Shown one piece after another: positions 12,766 to 25,878 of a DNA stretch of 64,000 nucleotides. Positions within the stretch are counted from its first letter, which is position 1. The number at the start of each line of letters is the position of its first letter. The notes under the pieces are model-generated. The model had not been told where the DNA came from and did no database searches. It saw only the letters and a program-made list of their open reading frames with translations. This DNA is from Anastatus disparis (taxonomy: Eukaryota; Arthropoda; Insecta; Hymenoptera; Eupelmidae): positions 7,874,001 to 7,938,000 of the forward strand of contig JAFFSR010000251.1 in NCBI GenBank assembly GCA_017163975.1, read 5' to 3'. The translations under genes and the position numbers were made by a program.

Positions 12766-15700
12766 TCACTTGTCATTTATGGGCGTTTAGATGCATATAT
12801 AACGCATCATTACTTATATATATATGTATGTTCATGTGTAGGTCTGTGTGTGGTGCAAAATTTTGTCGAATGAATAGTTTATATGCGAGAGAAAAAAAAA
12901 AGATGAAGAGAAAAAAAAGTATACAAAAGCGAGGAAAATTTTCTATGCAATGACAATTGTATATAGCATGAATGCATTGTGCGCGAATAGACAGGTGTCA
13001 TTTTATTGTGAGAATATCGAACTGTTTATTTTAATGTGAGTTTCAATCAAAAGTTCAAATTCTTTCTTTTTCATCTTTTTTAGTATTGATTTAATGTTTA
13101 TGTTTTATTGATTTAGCTATAATCAGGAATAATTCGATTTTATTAATAAATTATTGAAATTAAGAAATTCTTATAAAAAAATCAAAATTCATAATATGCA
13201 AATGAATATTGCTTCTTTTTATTGTTAAAAATATTAGATATCGTACGTGGCGCTTATATGCATATTGTTATTAGAAGTTGTTATTGAAACATAATCGATT
13301 ATAGCTGAAAGTGCTCGTAAACGCAAAGTTTGTAACTTTAAGTTAAAATACATAGATGTTTAGTAATGGAACAATGATAAACTGTTTCCAAAGTTAAAGC
13401 TGTAAACGTACTTTATCATATTGTTTAAAATTTACGAATAACAAAACTTGAAGCATAGTATATGATATAATTATCGATATGCATTAAAATTAATTATGTT
13501 AAAAATTTAATTATCGTACTTCATTATTTATTCAGCATGTGAGATAATGTTTTCAAAATTAAATATTTAATATACACGATATTTGCATATAGACGATGTT
13601 GAATTTTATTTATTTATTTTTTAAAAAAAGTTCGCTTTATAATTTATTTTTGTTAAAATTAACGATACACGTGAAAACGTGGCTTTCAATGTAGGTCATT
13701 CATTAATAATAAATAAAATTTGTTTCCAAAAGGGATTGAGAAACGGCACAGAGAAATTACCGAGTCGTTAACTGCGTTTGTCACGTGCAGATAGACAATC
13801 CAGCGGTGTTTGAATAATTATTAAACTGTTGTCATTCGGAGGAATATTTTATAATTGAAATGGTAATGAAATTTATCAGTGTAATAAAATTTTCCGTTCA
13901 AAATATCAGTTAAATATTACATATCAACAATAAAAATTAAATTTGTTTTTTTTTAATAACATTAGATACACTGATATTCAAATGAATATTAAAAATACTC
14001 ATATATTTATTTACTGTTTTCAATCGAAACTAATCGAATGTGAATAAATTACTTCTCAAAAACAATTGTAATGAAAATTTAATTTAAAAATAATTGAATT
14101 TGATGTTAAATTTTACAGACATGATATTTTTATTATTTTAATTGCATTTTTTTCAAAATGATTGAATTTTTTTACTGATGCTATACATATTTAATAAAAT
14201 AAAAGATAATATTTTTAATTAGTTTTTTTAGTGCTGAATAAAAATCTTTTCACAATATAAATAAAAATTAAATTAATAATTTTAGAACTCTAATATCAAA
14301 GCGGAAAAATTAATAATTCAAGAACATAAAGCAATCAAAATGTTTTATTAGCTTTTGGGAAACGAGACAAAAAAATTCATCAAATAACTGAAAATATTTC
14401 GTTTCTGCGAACCTTTATTACTTCTACATGTAAAAAATGGACATGGTAAAGTCAGGTTTAAAATAAACCATTTAATTTGGAAAAATATTTTAAATTCAAA
14501 TAAAATTTCAAACAAGTATAAAAAATTCCATTCTAGTAATTAACTGTACTTCCACTGACTTTTCATACTACTGTATTTATGCGTACCCACAAAGTATAGT
14601 CGCACGCGTTTATTCTTCTCATACATATATTATAACATAAAATCACATATCTAAGGAAGTTTCACGCCCACAGAATAAACAAAACAAGAAAAAAAAAAGA
14701 AAAAAAAATTGGCATCCTGCAGTGACCAAGTCACAAAGCACGCTGTGTTCCTTTTTTTTCAGTGATTCTATAAACTCAGGGATTTCTCGAGCCTCAATTT
14801 TATTCCTACGAGTGTAATAAAAGTTTGACTCGAAAGTCTCGCGAGGAAGTGGAGTACAATATATATTATATATTTTAGTATACCACATAGAACTTCTACA
14901 CATGTATAAAATAAAATAAAACGTATACACGTACACATGCATTTCATTTCGAGTTATATTTTATAATCAAGAACTCACGCCGTTTCTTAACAATATCCTT
15001 AAACTATCAAAAGGAAAGAAATCGACTTAATCGATCAACTTTTTAGATTATATTTTATGCACGTCTGTAGTGTATATGTATATAGTAGACGAATTAGAAT
15101 TTTGAGATTTCAGATTACATTGACCATTGTTACTTTGATTTGTTATATCACTTTTTATTCTTTAAGATTTTATTGTAGAATGGCTTTTTCTTTTGGAAAC
15201 TCGTACCTGCCAGTTGCGACAATTTCATTAATGAAAGTTTATAGCAAACATTTTAAGTTTATATTTTAGATTTGAATACAATAGCTATACATAACTTTGA
15301 TGCTCAATGATATATATCATCCAATTATATGCCTTATTGTATATTAGCAACTTTTTGAAAAAGCTCAAAACTTTTATTTTGAACAAAGTAATGTTTTTTC
15401 AAATAGCTTATACTGGAAATTTTCAAAAATATCTTTATTATTTGGTTTTGAATAAATCAAGAAGAATATTCATTTAAAATTATTTAAGGTAAGAGTTTTA
15501 GTAATATTAAAAAGGAAACATTATTTTATATTTTCTGTTCAATTTCATAATTAAATTATTAAATTTTGATATCTATTCAAAAGATAAGATCTAATTACAA
15601 GTTTATTAATATCAAAAACTTTTTTTTTACGAATAGCAACTACGTAGCTATTTCAACTTGATAATACTAATTCAATGACTTAAATTCAACAGTATTAAAT

Positions 15701-17810
15701 ATTAAATAAGGTAAAAAGAAGATTTTCTAAGCATTAGATACAAATTCTTCGAATTAAAATGAGTAATTTATGTTACCATTTTAGACGACTATAATATTGA
15801 TTTTCAGTCTTCATCAATATTTAAACATCTATCTCTTGAATTCCTATCAAATTATAATAATCTTTTGGGATAATCTCTATGGTATGGCATTAAAATAAGC
15901 ATAATTTTTTTAACCAAACTAAATAGATAAATTTTCTACCAACTGTAGGTTGTATGGGTCTTTTTTTTTAAGTAACACGTTTCCTCAATTAGTTTCAAAA
16001 ATAAGTATTGTAGTTTAATTATGTCGACAATGGCTAAAAGTTTCGTTAGAAAATATAGTCTACGAAGACACTGGCATAGTAATGATTCTTAAACAGTTTA
16101 GTAAACTGGAAACGATGGTGACAATTTAGCAGTCATTTGTACCAAAAGTTTGGCAATTAGTCCGCAAAGTGTATGATCTTAGTTCTAAACTTTAAAGATA
16201 ATAAGAATTTTTTCTTATTATTTTTCGTATTGTGCAAGTTTTTCATTATTATAAAAAAAATTAAGATATTTTTTTGGAAAATTATATTATTAATGAAAAA
16301 AAGAAAGTTTTTATTTTAAAAATTAAGTATGTTATTGAAGAGAAATGATATTTAATTTAAAAAAACATACAATCTTAATCTATTTTTTCTTTTGGTTAAC
16401 AGTATTTCATAATTATTAATGGAAGTTAGAATAGACTGTTTTACAAAATTGAAATTTAAATTGAATTTTACAAGAGTGAAAATTACCTAGATCATCAACA
16501 AAAAAAAAGCAATGATAAAAGGGTAAAAATTATTAAAAGGAATACCGGATCATCAAATTAAACCGTGCATCCTGAACAGTGAAAGAATTTTCTATCTTAA
16601 ACTTCACTAACTTATTTGTTCGCCCACATAGTTAAACTTGCACGTTAGATCATAATATCCTTCCTCGTATATATACATATATGCGCATACAAATATATAC
16701 ATATACTACAAAGAAGTATAATTTACAATGAAAGCAATGAAAGTGAATAAAAAGCTCATTGAGTTTACTCGTTTAATATACTTCAGCTATTCATCCTTGC
16801 TTTCTGTCTTTTCAATCTTATATACTTTACCTTCTCTATACGTACTCGAAGAGATAGGACATCTCCAATCATTGGAAGTAAAACCTTTTTTTTTTACTTT
16901 TTGTATGACGGTGACGTTGCGATTCGTGCAACGTGTACTTCACGAGATCAACTTGGATGATATATCCCGAGATCTTTTTTCTATAACGATCAACCTTTTA
17001 GTATATAACCAAAATGCTATACTACTACCAACTGCTATACAGAAAGAGAAGAGATAAGTTCGAATCTGAATCGAAAGCTTTTGACTCTAATTTTTCTCGA
17101 GTCGTTGACTTGGTTGCTGCTGGAATTTATTTCCCGAATTCCAATATCAAATCAATATCATTGCCATTGAAAATCTAAATTCATTCTTTTTTTATTAACT
17201 GAACCGAATTTGCTATTTTGTTTTTATCATAATTATATTTATAAGTAAAAATTTAAATATTTTTAATTTTCGTAACAACAAAATTTTAAAATAAAGTGAT
17301 TTAGTTTTTTAATTTAAAAATGTCTATGTAATCGTATTTATTTAATTAATAGACAAAGAAATTTTTAAAACTAATGTACTAAAAAGAAACATATCCAAGT
17401 TCCACACAGGATGTCAGCGTACGTATATCGCATCAACAAATTATAACAACTGAAACATCAATAATTCACTTGGTTCATAAAGCTCTTCGCAAGCTTCGTA
17501 ATAGGAACAATTCCAAGTAATTTTGTCTTACTCAAAGTAAAAAAAAATAATAAAAGAAAAAAAGAATAAGCATGTCTTTTTCCACGAACGAAGAGAGTAT
17601 GAGCTAAAAAAAAATCGATGAAGCTAGTCTTGTATAGCGTGTACCAACTGTCACGGGTAATTTCGCGCACACGGTACGCACACACACGTATGTATATACA
17701 CATATTCGGAGTTTCAAAGTAAAGAAGAAGCATGGTAAAGAAAAAAAAAAACTAAAGAAAAAAAAAAGAAAAACATCGACGAAAGAATAAATAACACATA
17801 GAGTATATAG

Positions 17811-17832
17811 AGGAAGGAAGGAAGGAAGGAAG
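17811..17832. repeat. (GGAA)n tetranucleotide repeat
   Basis: About five AGGA units in a row, embedded in a longer purine-rich strand that starts near 17,735. Confidence 0.9.
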
Positions 17833-18008
17833 TACAGTAAGAGTAGTAATGGTTACTTACTATATATACAGACATAGGAATAGGAACGCGATATCAAAGC
17901 ACGTTGTTCTCTTTGAACTAATTTTCACGGCGTCGCACATAAGTCAACTTGATTGGCGTCTCTAATTCGAAGAGAGGACCATTGCTACAGCTATACGTAC
18001 ATTTACTT

Positions 18009-18023
18009 CTCTCTCTCTCTCTC
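18009..18023. repeat. (CT)n microsatellite
   Basis: Short uninterrupted CT run in a pyrimidine-rich context. Confidence 0.85.
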
Positions 18024-18778
18024 AGTTATTCTCTTTCTCTGTCTGTATATGTGTGCACATTTACTTTGTATACATATATAGTTTCATTGAAGTGTACCAT
18101 CGTATACGTAGGACTCACATCGATTCGCTTTCTCCTTCTCCTTCTCTTCCTCCTTCAATGTAGCACACCCCCGCATTAATATATATGCACGCATATGTGT
18201 ATGTGTGTATTAAAGCTTTGTTTTTCTTCAAGAAATTATAATAGAAGAAATGTTCAACACATTTGTAGTTTGTATACTTACGCATGCATGAGCGGATATG
18301 GCGTTTGACGGGTGTGTAACATGGCTCGAAAGGATACCTTTGCCGATTGGCACTTACAATTAGACGTCAGGAAATTAATCACAATGCTATTGTAATGTTA
18401 GTTAATAACAAGTGTACGTAGGTGGCTTTGAAAGTTTCGAGACTTTTCTCCTTTTTTTTTTAAACTTGATTAAAATCTCTAGCTTGTCAAGTCTGATAGC
18501 AACTTTGTTCCTTTTACTATTTCTAATCTAACAAAATTGATTGTAACAACTTAGATTGTGGTGGTAATAAATTTGAAATATGATATTTATGAAATTACTT
18601 TCTAAAATATCACTTTCAAACTACTGTTGGTGATAATTCCTTTTTTTATACTTTAAATAATAGAGATAAAAATTTAGACGTTTATCGAACAAAAAAATTA
18701 TTTTATTTTTATAACACGATTGCATTATGGAAAAAATGAGTGAGTAGGCCAAGCATACGTAATAACATTTTTTTTTAA

Positions 18779-18971
18779 ATTTTATTAAACATCGCTGTAT
18801 TTATGCTATTATTTTGATGCTAATTAGCGATGGAGGTCGTCAGTGTGTTCGTAAACGAAGCACGTGTATCGTATATAGTGGTGCTTGTATCAATCGGCCG
18901 AGAGCGGGATTTGAACTCAGGACCCCGAGATTACGAATCCATCGCTCTACCAAATAAACCACTGACACCTT
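18779..18971 (-). repeat. tRNA-derived SINE, copy B
   Basis: Minus-strand copy of the same SINE. The head (GGTGTCAGTGG) has diverged in the A box, where GGTTTATTTGGTAGAGC replaces GGCTCAGTCGGTAGAGC, so this copy is probably a dead promoter. The B-box region, the GCACCACTATATACGATAC body segment and the GCTAATTAGC tail block match the other copies. The anticodon position reads CGT, as in copies D and F. Confidence 0.87.
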
Positions 18972-21900
18972 TTGTGTAAGAATGATATACATCTAATATA
19001 GAATATATAATTCAAACATTATATTTTTCCCCAATTTCCTGTTCAATTTCAATCGATAATGCGAAAAAAAACTTTTTTAAAATACCGCACGCGAACGCAT
19101 AATCCTACAACCCTTTCGACCAATTTAAATTAACGATTTTTAAAGCTCACCCTCCTACAACTGAATTAATTAATTAGATACTCCTTGAACGGTACTCCAA
19201 GATGACTGGCATGATTACATTATTTTCAAGCTCTCTCTCTACTTCCCTGTCTTTTTCTGTATGTACGTATGTGTGTATGTGTGTGGGTGGAAGGGCGTGT
19301 GTATGTAATACGTACAACGTCACCAACTTACCCTCAACAGGAATAAGGATATAATCGAACTCGATCAGACATTCAAAAGGATTATGCGATACTACACGAT
19401 ACGCGATTTATTTCGAAATCATTAAAGTTAGGTGACGTAGATACTAAATGAATTTCCTGTATATATGTGCGTACAGCTACACTCAGTAACAAGATTGAGG
19501 CGTAGGGAGCAGGTGTAATGCCTTTCATATAAGGATTGTTAAATATCACTGTGCTCTATTTTATAATATGCCATGTATACCTGTATATTATGTTGAAACC
19601 TATTATTTCTTTTTTTCTATTTTTCTGTATCAGAAACTGATATATAAAAGCTGATTCATATGAAATATTCGACGGAAAAGAGAATTTAAATTTACATGTA
19701 TTTTTTTTATTTTTATTTATTTAATGTCTGGTTCTCACCTTATATTGCAAGGAGAATACTTTTATGAATATTGGTAAGGGTGATAATGTATCATTATTAT
19801 TTACACTTTTCATACAAAAATTTTAAATAAATAAATGAAAAGATTTATAAAAATTTACTTTTAAAATGCATTTTAGAAGGATAAATATTTATTATTTTTT
19901 TATAGGTCACTTTTTAGTATTTTTCCTTTTATAAATGTAGTTTAAATTTTTATTTGATTACCTTTTAGACGGCTAGACGTAAAATTAAATTTTAATCATT
20001 TTTAGCAGAGACATATTTCAAAGCTTTTTTTTCAATTTATTTAAATGAAAAATAATCAATTTATAATATAAAAAGTTTCATCATCAATCGTAAAATAAAA
20101 AATAAGAAGAATTTTTAAAAATAAATAGATTTTCAATTAGTATGGAAGAAATATTCCTATTGGTTAAATGATTTAATGAATTACACATAAGATATTATTT
20201 GAGACCCTCACTTATCATAGTGATTTTATAATTAATTTAATATAACGTAACTGGTGCGCGCTTGCGTGGATAAGGCAATAGATCTAATTTCTTAGAATAA
20301 TAAATTCAATTTCAACCGGATAATTTATGAATACCATGCGAAACGGAACGAGAAAAATATTAAAAATAAAAAATATTTTTAAAAAAGGCATTAAATAAAA
20401 AGAGAATAATAATTTCAAGAAGTTGTTTATTTAAGCACACGCGAAAAACGATCGAAGAAGTGACGCACTTGCGTGAGCCTGTCGAGTATATTCGATAAAC
20501 CAGTAAGAGGGAAAATGCAAAAGAGAAAGAAAGAGAGAAAGAATAAAAAATAAACGATATTCTCGTGGCCCATTAGTCAGTTTCTTATTATTTAGTACCC
20601 GATGAGCGCGACTTTTTGATTATCATTTATTTTTTATGCGCGCTTATATCATTTGAAATGACCAATAGCACGCTTCGTGTTTTATTGGAGACGAGGTCAT
20701 TTATTTGCCTCGATCGAATTCTCTCATTTAAATTATTTCTTTTATTATTTACTTCTTTTTTGCTCGCTACAGAGTGGAGATACTCGTTAATGCCGCTATC
20801 GAATTTCATCTAAATTTTAATTTTATTGAAATAGTTTTTTGTTGCGAGATTGAAAGGGATGGAATAAAAAATTTATTTTGTTCTTGAAGATTTGCTAAAT
20901 TTAAAGTTGAATAGATAAGTACATTTTAGTTTCTAAAATAACTGAAATGCACTAATGTATCCCTCAATTATTATTCATACTATAATAGATGTTGAAAACT
21001 TTTTTTATTTTTGATATATATAGATAAATTATATAAAAATACTTTTTAAATTTAAATAATTATTCATAATTATTCATACGCTTACTTGCTTTTTATTAAA
21101 AAAAAAAAAAAAAACCAGCAATTAATTAAGCTTATTACCTTACGATCATAGTAGGTATTAAAAAACTTTCAAGCTCGAAAAAAAAGATTTTCAACGAGCA
21201 TTAAAAGAAAAAAAATGCAAATTTATTCAATAAAAAATTTTTTCAAGTATCCATTCACTCGAGTCAAACCTGCATACACACCCTCGTAAAGCACAGAAAA
21301 AAATTGAATGCATAATAATGGTAATTAAAAAAGATCCATCTAAAACTTCCTAGTGGTATTAAATTTTCGGAAACTCGTGTATACGAGAATGAAAACAATA
21401 CTAAAAGCTTCCGAGCCCCTCGTCAAATTAACGCTACTCGTCCGGAAGGACGAGCGATTGTTTTCCGGTATGAATGTGCACACGTCGATTAATGACGAAC
21501 GGCGCGTCAAAAAACAAAGAAATGATAATTTACACCTGTATGAAATGGCAAAAAAAAGAGAGAAACGAAGAAGAGGATATACATCAGAAAATAAAGAAGA
21601 GAAAGAGGAAAATAAAAATGAGGAAAAAAAGAGAATTTCACGTAGTAAACCCGAAGGGGATTACAAAAGGCGAGAGTGTTTGCAGTATCTAGTTCATACG
21701 CGTCGTTATGCATAATCACGACAAAACGCTTCGCAAGAGTTTCCCCGCTTGGATTTTCCGGGGGCTGCTCCAATGAGGGAAATGAAGAGAAAGAAAAAAA
21801 AAGATAATAGACGCAGTATAGACGGAGAAAAATGAAGAACGAGAAAAATCAAGGAAAAGCGAAGGAATTAAATTTTATTTTTGTTTTTATTTATGCAATT

Positions 21901-23483
21901 GTTTATGAATCAATTATTTTTTATTGATATATTTATTGATGATTGCAAGATTATTCATACAATAAATAATATACAATTATATTTAACTAAAATATAAAAT
22001 TTTTAAAAATAGTTTATTTATATGTAATCTGTATTTTAAATTTCATTCCTGAAATACAAATTACATAATATTAGTAAAATTTTTTTTAAACTTAGATTTT
22101 TAATTAAAAATTTAGGAATAATAGAATAATTTAATTAAAATTAATTAAATAAGTTTACATGATTAGTATTTTTAGAATAGTATTATTCATGTAAACGAAA
22201 TATTGTTCATTTAAAAAAATAATTTTGTTTTTAATTTTTGAAATTGGAAAAAGTACTTTACGGTACGAAACACTAGAGGGAACAAAAAAGATGAAAAAAA
22301 AGCGGTACATGGTGATTAACGTTTACGCACTATACGAGGGCGTGCGCGCGAGATATGTATTCGCATATAAACGTAATTTCAATTATTCTTCATAAGAATG
22401 AATGTGGCCGAATATAAAAGCGCGTGCCAGCGCAGCTTAATAATGCTATAGGGGTTTTAATGCAAGTTGGAAACTAAAAAAAAAATAAAGAGAGAGAAAG
22501 AAGGGTGAAAAGAAAACAAGAGAATGAAAAATGATATGACGACTAGATCAAATATTCAATATACTATGATTCATGTACGTATATAGGCGGGGACGTGCAT
22601 TATGTACCGACATGGTATATATTAGGTTTATCTATATTGGTGAATTTTGTGAATTATATAATCTTTTCGGTTTTTTCCTTTTTTATATTTTTGCTTTCTT
22701 ACAAATTAACATATGATATGATGAAACAAATAATTTTATAGTAAAATGTTTTCAGATATTAGGAAAAGAAATGCATAATGTATAAAAGTATATGCGTATG
22801 CATATTTATGAATACGTATATCTGTGCTCTCATGTATGTATCCTTATAACTTAGAAATAGCTTGATGCATTTTTTTCTACAATTGTTCATATTTTTATAT
22901 TTTAGAAAAAATGACAATTGAAATATAATTTTAGATTTAGTTTATACGTTTTTCATTACCAATAAACATGATTTTAAAAAATGTCGATTATTGTACTGCA
23001 TTTAAATTTCGATTTTCTAAAATACTGACAAAGACATTTGACAAATATTTGACAATAATTTTAATGATAACAAATATTATGCTTATTTTCTGTATTAAAA
23101 AATACGGCTTTTCATGTATACAATTACAATTTGGAAACCTTTAAAGATAATTCAATGCATTTTAATAGATCAATAATGTAATAAATAATAAATTTATTTG
23201 ATTAAATTTTTAAACCTTTATATCCAATAATTGTACATAGTATATGAAATAAACACACGATCTTTAAATAGTTCATTAAGTTTACTAGTTTTAAAAATAT
23301 TGAAAATTATAATTTCTTATAAGCTCCATTTTACAAACTTATTTTTCTAGCGACGATCCATTCTTTTTTTTTGCTGATAAATATTGAAAATAGAAAAAAT
23401 TATTCAGTACTACTTTATTCAAATTTCATTTGAACAATTAAAAAAATTCATTTATTCGTTTTAATTTTAAATTTATTCTTTAA
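18972..23483. other. Gene-free AT-rich region
   Basis: No recognisable gene. An open frame of 120 codons at 21,353-21,715 on the plus strand is Lys/Arg/Glu-rich in its second half because of a purine tract and shows no domain. A TATAAAAG box at about 22,413 has no initiator at the expected distance. The rest is AT-rich sequence. Confidence 0.55.
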
Positions 23484-23544
23484 GAGGTTGTCAGTGGCTC
23501 AGTCGATAGAGCGATGTATTCATAATCTCCAGGATCCGCATTCG

Positions 23545-23593
<49 letters not shown>

Positions 23594-23693
23594 GGCTAAT
23601 TGATACAAGCACCTCTGTATACAATACATGTGCTTCCTTAAAAAACACATTGAAAATCTCCGTTACTAATTATCATTGCAATGATAGAAACAG
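23484..23693 (+). repeat. tRNA-derived SINE, copy C, with internal CT expansion
   Basis: Plus-strand copy. The head reads AGGTTGTCAGTGGCTCAG, followed by a slightly decayed A box and a damaged B box (CATTCGATTCTC). Where the other copies have the CCCGCTCTCGG motif, this copy carries an uninterrupted CT repeat of about 44 bp. Beyond it the body resumes with GATACAAGCACC and the ACATGTGCTT block. The tail is truncated or diverged compared with copies D and E. It faces copy D, about 300 bp away and in the opposite orientation. Confidence 0.85.
23547..23590. repeat. (CT)n microsatellite inside SINE copy C
   Basis: Twenty-two CT units in a row, placed exactly where the SINE consensus has CCGCTCTCGG. 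The repeat therefore probably grew from the CTCTC seed in the element. The Ser-Leu run in the overlapping open frame is an artefact of it. Confidence 0.92.
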
Positions 23694-23991
23694 TTGTCCA
23701 TTTATTTATTTAAAATTAGGAATATTCACTCTTTGCTACTGTTTTTTTTTTACTTCAGACGAAAAATTACTTTTTAAAATAAAATTGCAAAAGTTATAAT
23801 ATCTTATTTAAAAATAAAATAATTAACTTTTATTAGTACTTCTCATAAATTTTTTACTAATAATAAATGACGATGTATCTGCAGCGACTTTTTGAAAATG
23901 TATTTAAATTTAAAAAAAAAATATTCGAATTATCCTGAAAGATTGAATTAATTACCAATGAAATTGTCACTGTAAATTTATAATTTTCTTA
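23694..23991. other. Spacer between inverted SINE copies
   Basis: About 300 bp of AT-rich DNA with poly-A and poly-T runs. No gene or motif is recognised. Confidence 0.6.
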
Positions 23992-24184
23992 TTTTATTTA
24001 ACGTCGCTGTATTTTATGCTACCGTTGCGATGCTAATTAACGACGGAGGTCATCAGTGTGTTTGTGAACAAAGCACATGTAACATACAGTGGTGCTTGAA
24101 TCAACCGGCCGAGAGCGGGAATCGAACTCGGGACCTCGAGATTACGAATCCATCGCTCTACCGACTGAGCCAATGACTACCTCT
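23992..24184 (-). repeat. tRNA-derived SINE, copy D
   Basis: Well-preserved minus-strand copy. Read from the head it gives GAGGTAGTCATTGGCTCAG, an intact GGCTCAGTCGGTAGAGC A box, CGT at the anticodon position and a B box GAGTTCGATTCCC. The CCGCTCTCGGCCGG junction, the CACCACTGTATGTTACATG block and the GCGACGTTAAATAAAA end follow. It is one of the two best copies, with E, for building a consensus. Confidence 0.9.
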
Positions 24185-25852
24185 GAATAATTTTATATAA
24201 TCAACAAAATTTAATAATGCAATTGAATTATAATAATCTATTTTCTACTACAATACATGAAATTTGAGAGAGTTATAAAGTAATAATTAAAAAAATATAA
24301 ATTAATTAAAGTGATAATTAAAAGATAGAAAATATCATATATATATTTAGAAAGACGAAAGAGAAATCTGCCCTACTGACGTTTAAATTCGTCCTTCCGC
24401 TTAGCATCCGCCAATGCTTATTACAACTCCTTTAATATCCGGCTCCGGAAAATCAATAGATTTTCTCTCTTCCCATTTTCTCGTGTGCTCTCACGTTTAT
24501 ACGTATTATATATATACATTCATACTTATATATTGTGAAAATGCCAAGGAAGACTTAAATTTCATTAAGTCAATGCCATAGCTCTTATCGATCGACTGCA
24601 CACCCGTCACTCGCTTGATGAGTTAATCGTCAAATTCATTTTATGAATATATTCTTTTTAAATCGTCAAATAAAGCAAGAATATTTTGCTTCTTTATTTT
24701 TCATATATTTAATCCACTGTGAAATTTCTCTTATTGAAAGTTTTGAAGTTTATTCATACGTATAATAAATAACAACAAAAAAAATGTACAACAAAAAATT
24801 TAGTGTGAAAGATTTAAAAAAAAAAAATAGAAAAGTTGTGATTTACAATGATGAGTACTTGTTCGGTGATTGAATTTATACAAAAAAAGTTGGAAAAAAT
24901 GTCGAAGAAATATTTTCTAGCAAATGTTTTTTAGTTGAAAAGTGGAGAGCTCTTTTTTTTCAAAATAACTTGAATGGTACAACTACGCGAGCGTTTAAAA
25001 AAGTTGTTGAGGTACAATTTTCTTATTGCTGATGCAATTCATATAATGTCAAGTGGAGATCGGAGCAATAGTAGTTCCTGTGCAAAATTAAACGAGCCAA
25101 CGGAAAATGAGCTGAAAGTGACAACTCTTGACGTAAAAGTCAATGGGCCAAGACTCTTAATATGCAACTGGCATTTCATCTGCCATTTCGTTTTTATTTC
25201 CTCTTGCTCTTATTTTGTAAATAGCAAGATTATAATTAGAGAAAATTAATTTTATCCCGTTCAATAGAAGAAGAAAAATATATGCATTCATTTACAATGA
25301 AATTGCATTTACGTTCAATTAATAATATACGCATATTGTTATAAAAATAATAACGAAGAAATCAATAAATATTCAAATAATTATCTTATAAAAATAATTA
25401 GTTTTCAAAAATGTATTTGTACAATCAAATATTATTCAACATGAGAATTGAATAAAATGAACCTTTGTAACAGAAATTGATAGACAGTATGTAGAAACTG
25501 GTTTATTATTTGCGCACCCTATAATCTACAATGCGTGTAATTCAAATCCTATGATTAAACTTTGAAATTGACATCTGAAGATTTCGACAGTTCTTTTCCC
25601 ACCTACAAATTATCTGATATGGGAAAAAACTAATCTTTAAAAGAGTAGGCATATCCAATCACACGCTAAAACCTAATTCGATATATTGTTCATATGTTGT
25701 GTGGGGTGTAATAAGATGCATTCATAAAAATCCCATCCCCTTTTAAACAAATGCTTACGCGCGCATATAACATAAACGCAAGTAAATCAATTTCAACTTA
25801 GACACATTGCGCAGTATGTGCTTCTTCTTCCTTCATTAGTATATATAGGTGA

Positions 25853-25878
25853 ACGTGTGCGTGCGTGTGTGCATGTAT
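25853..25878. other. Alternating purine-pyrimidine tract (Z-DNA candidate)
   Basis: Twenty-six bases, mostly GT/GC alternation (ACGTGTGCGTGCGTGTGTGC and onward), with no break in purine-pyrimidine alternation. This is a structural observation only. Confidence 0.5.

Larger units (their letters stand above)
10819..18778. other. Gene-free AT-rich region
   Basis: No recognisable gene. It contains a long alternating purine-pyrimidine tract near 12.75 kb, many AT-rich stretches with scattered poly-A and poly-T runs, a GGAA tetranucleotide repeat and a CT repeat near 18 kb. The longest open frames, for example about 109 aa at 16,728-17,057 on the plus strand, show no domain, no conserved motif and no credible splice context. 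Confidence 0.6.

Noticed and set aside
16728..17057. Plus-strand 109-codon frame
   Set aside because: No domain, no conserved motif and no credible splice sites; length is compatible with chance.
21353..21715. Plus-strand 120-codon frame, the longest outside the transposons
   Set aside because: The second half is Lys/Glu/Arg from a purine tract and another frame over the same tract is also open, as expected for low-complexity sequence.
22413..22420. TATAAAAG as a core promoter
   Set aside because: No initiator-like sequence lies 28-32 bases downstream and no gene follows.
23488..23799. Plus-strand 103-codon frame with a Ser-Leu run
   Set aside because: It lies inside SINE copy C and its CT expansion, so it is not a gene.
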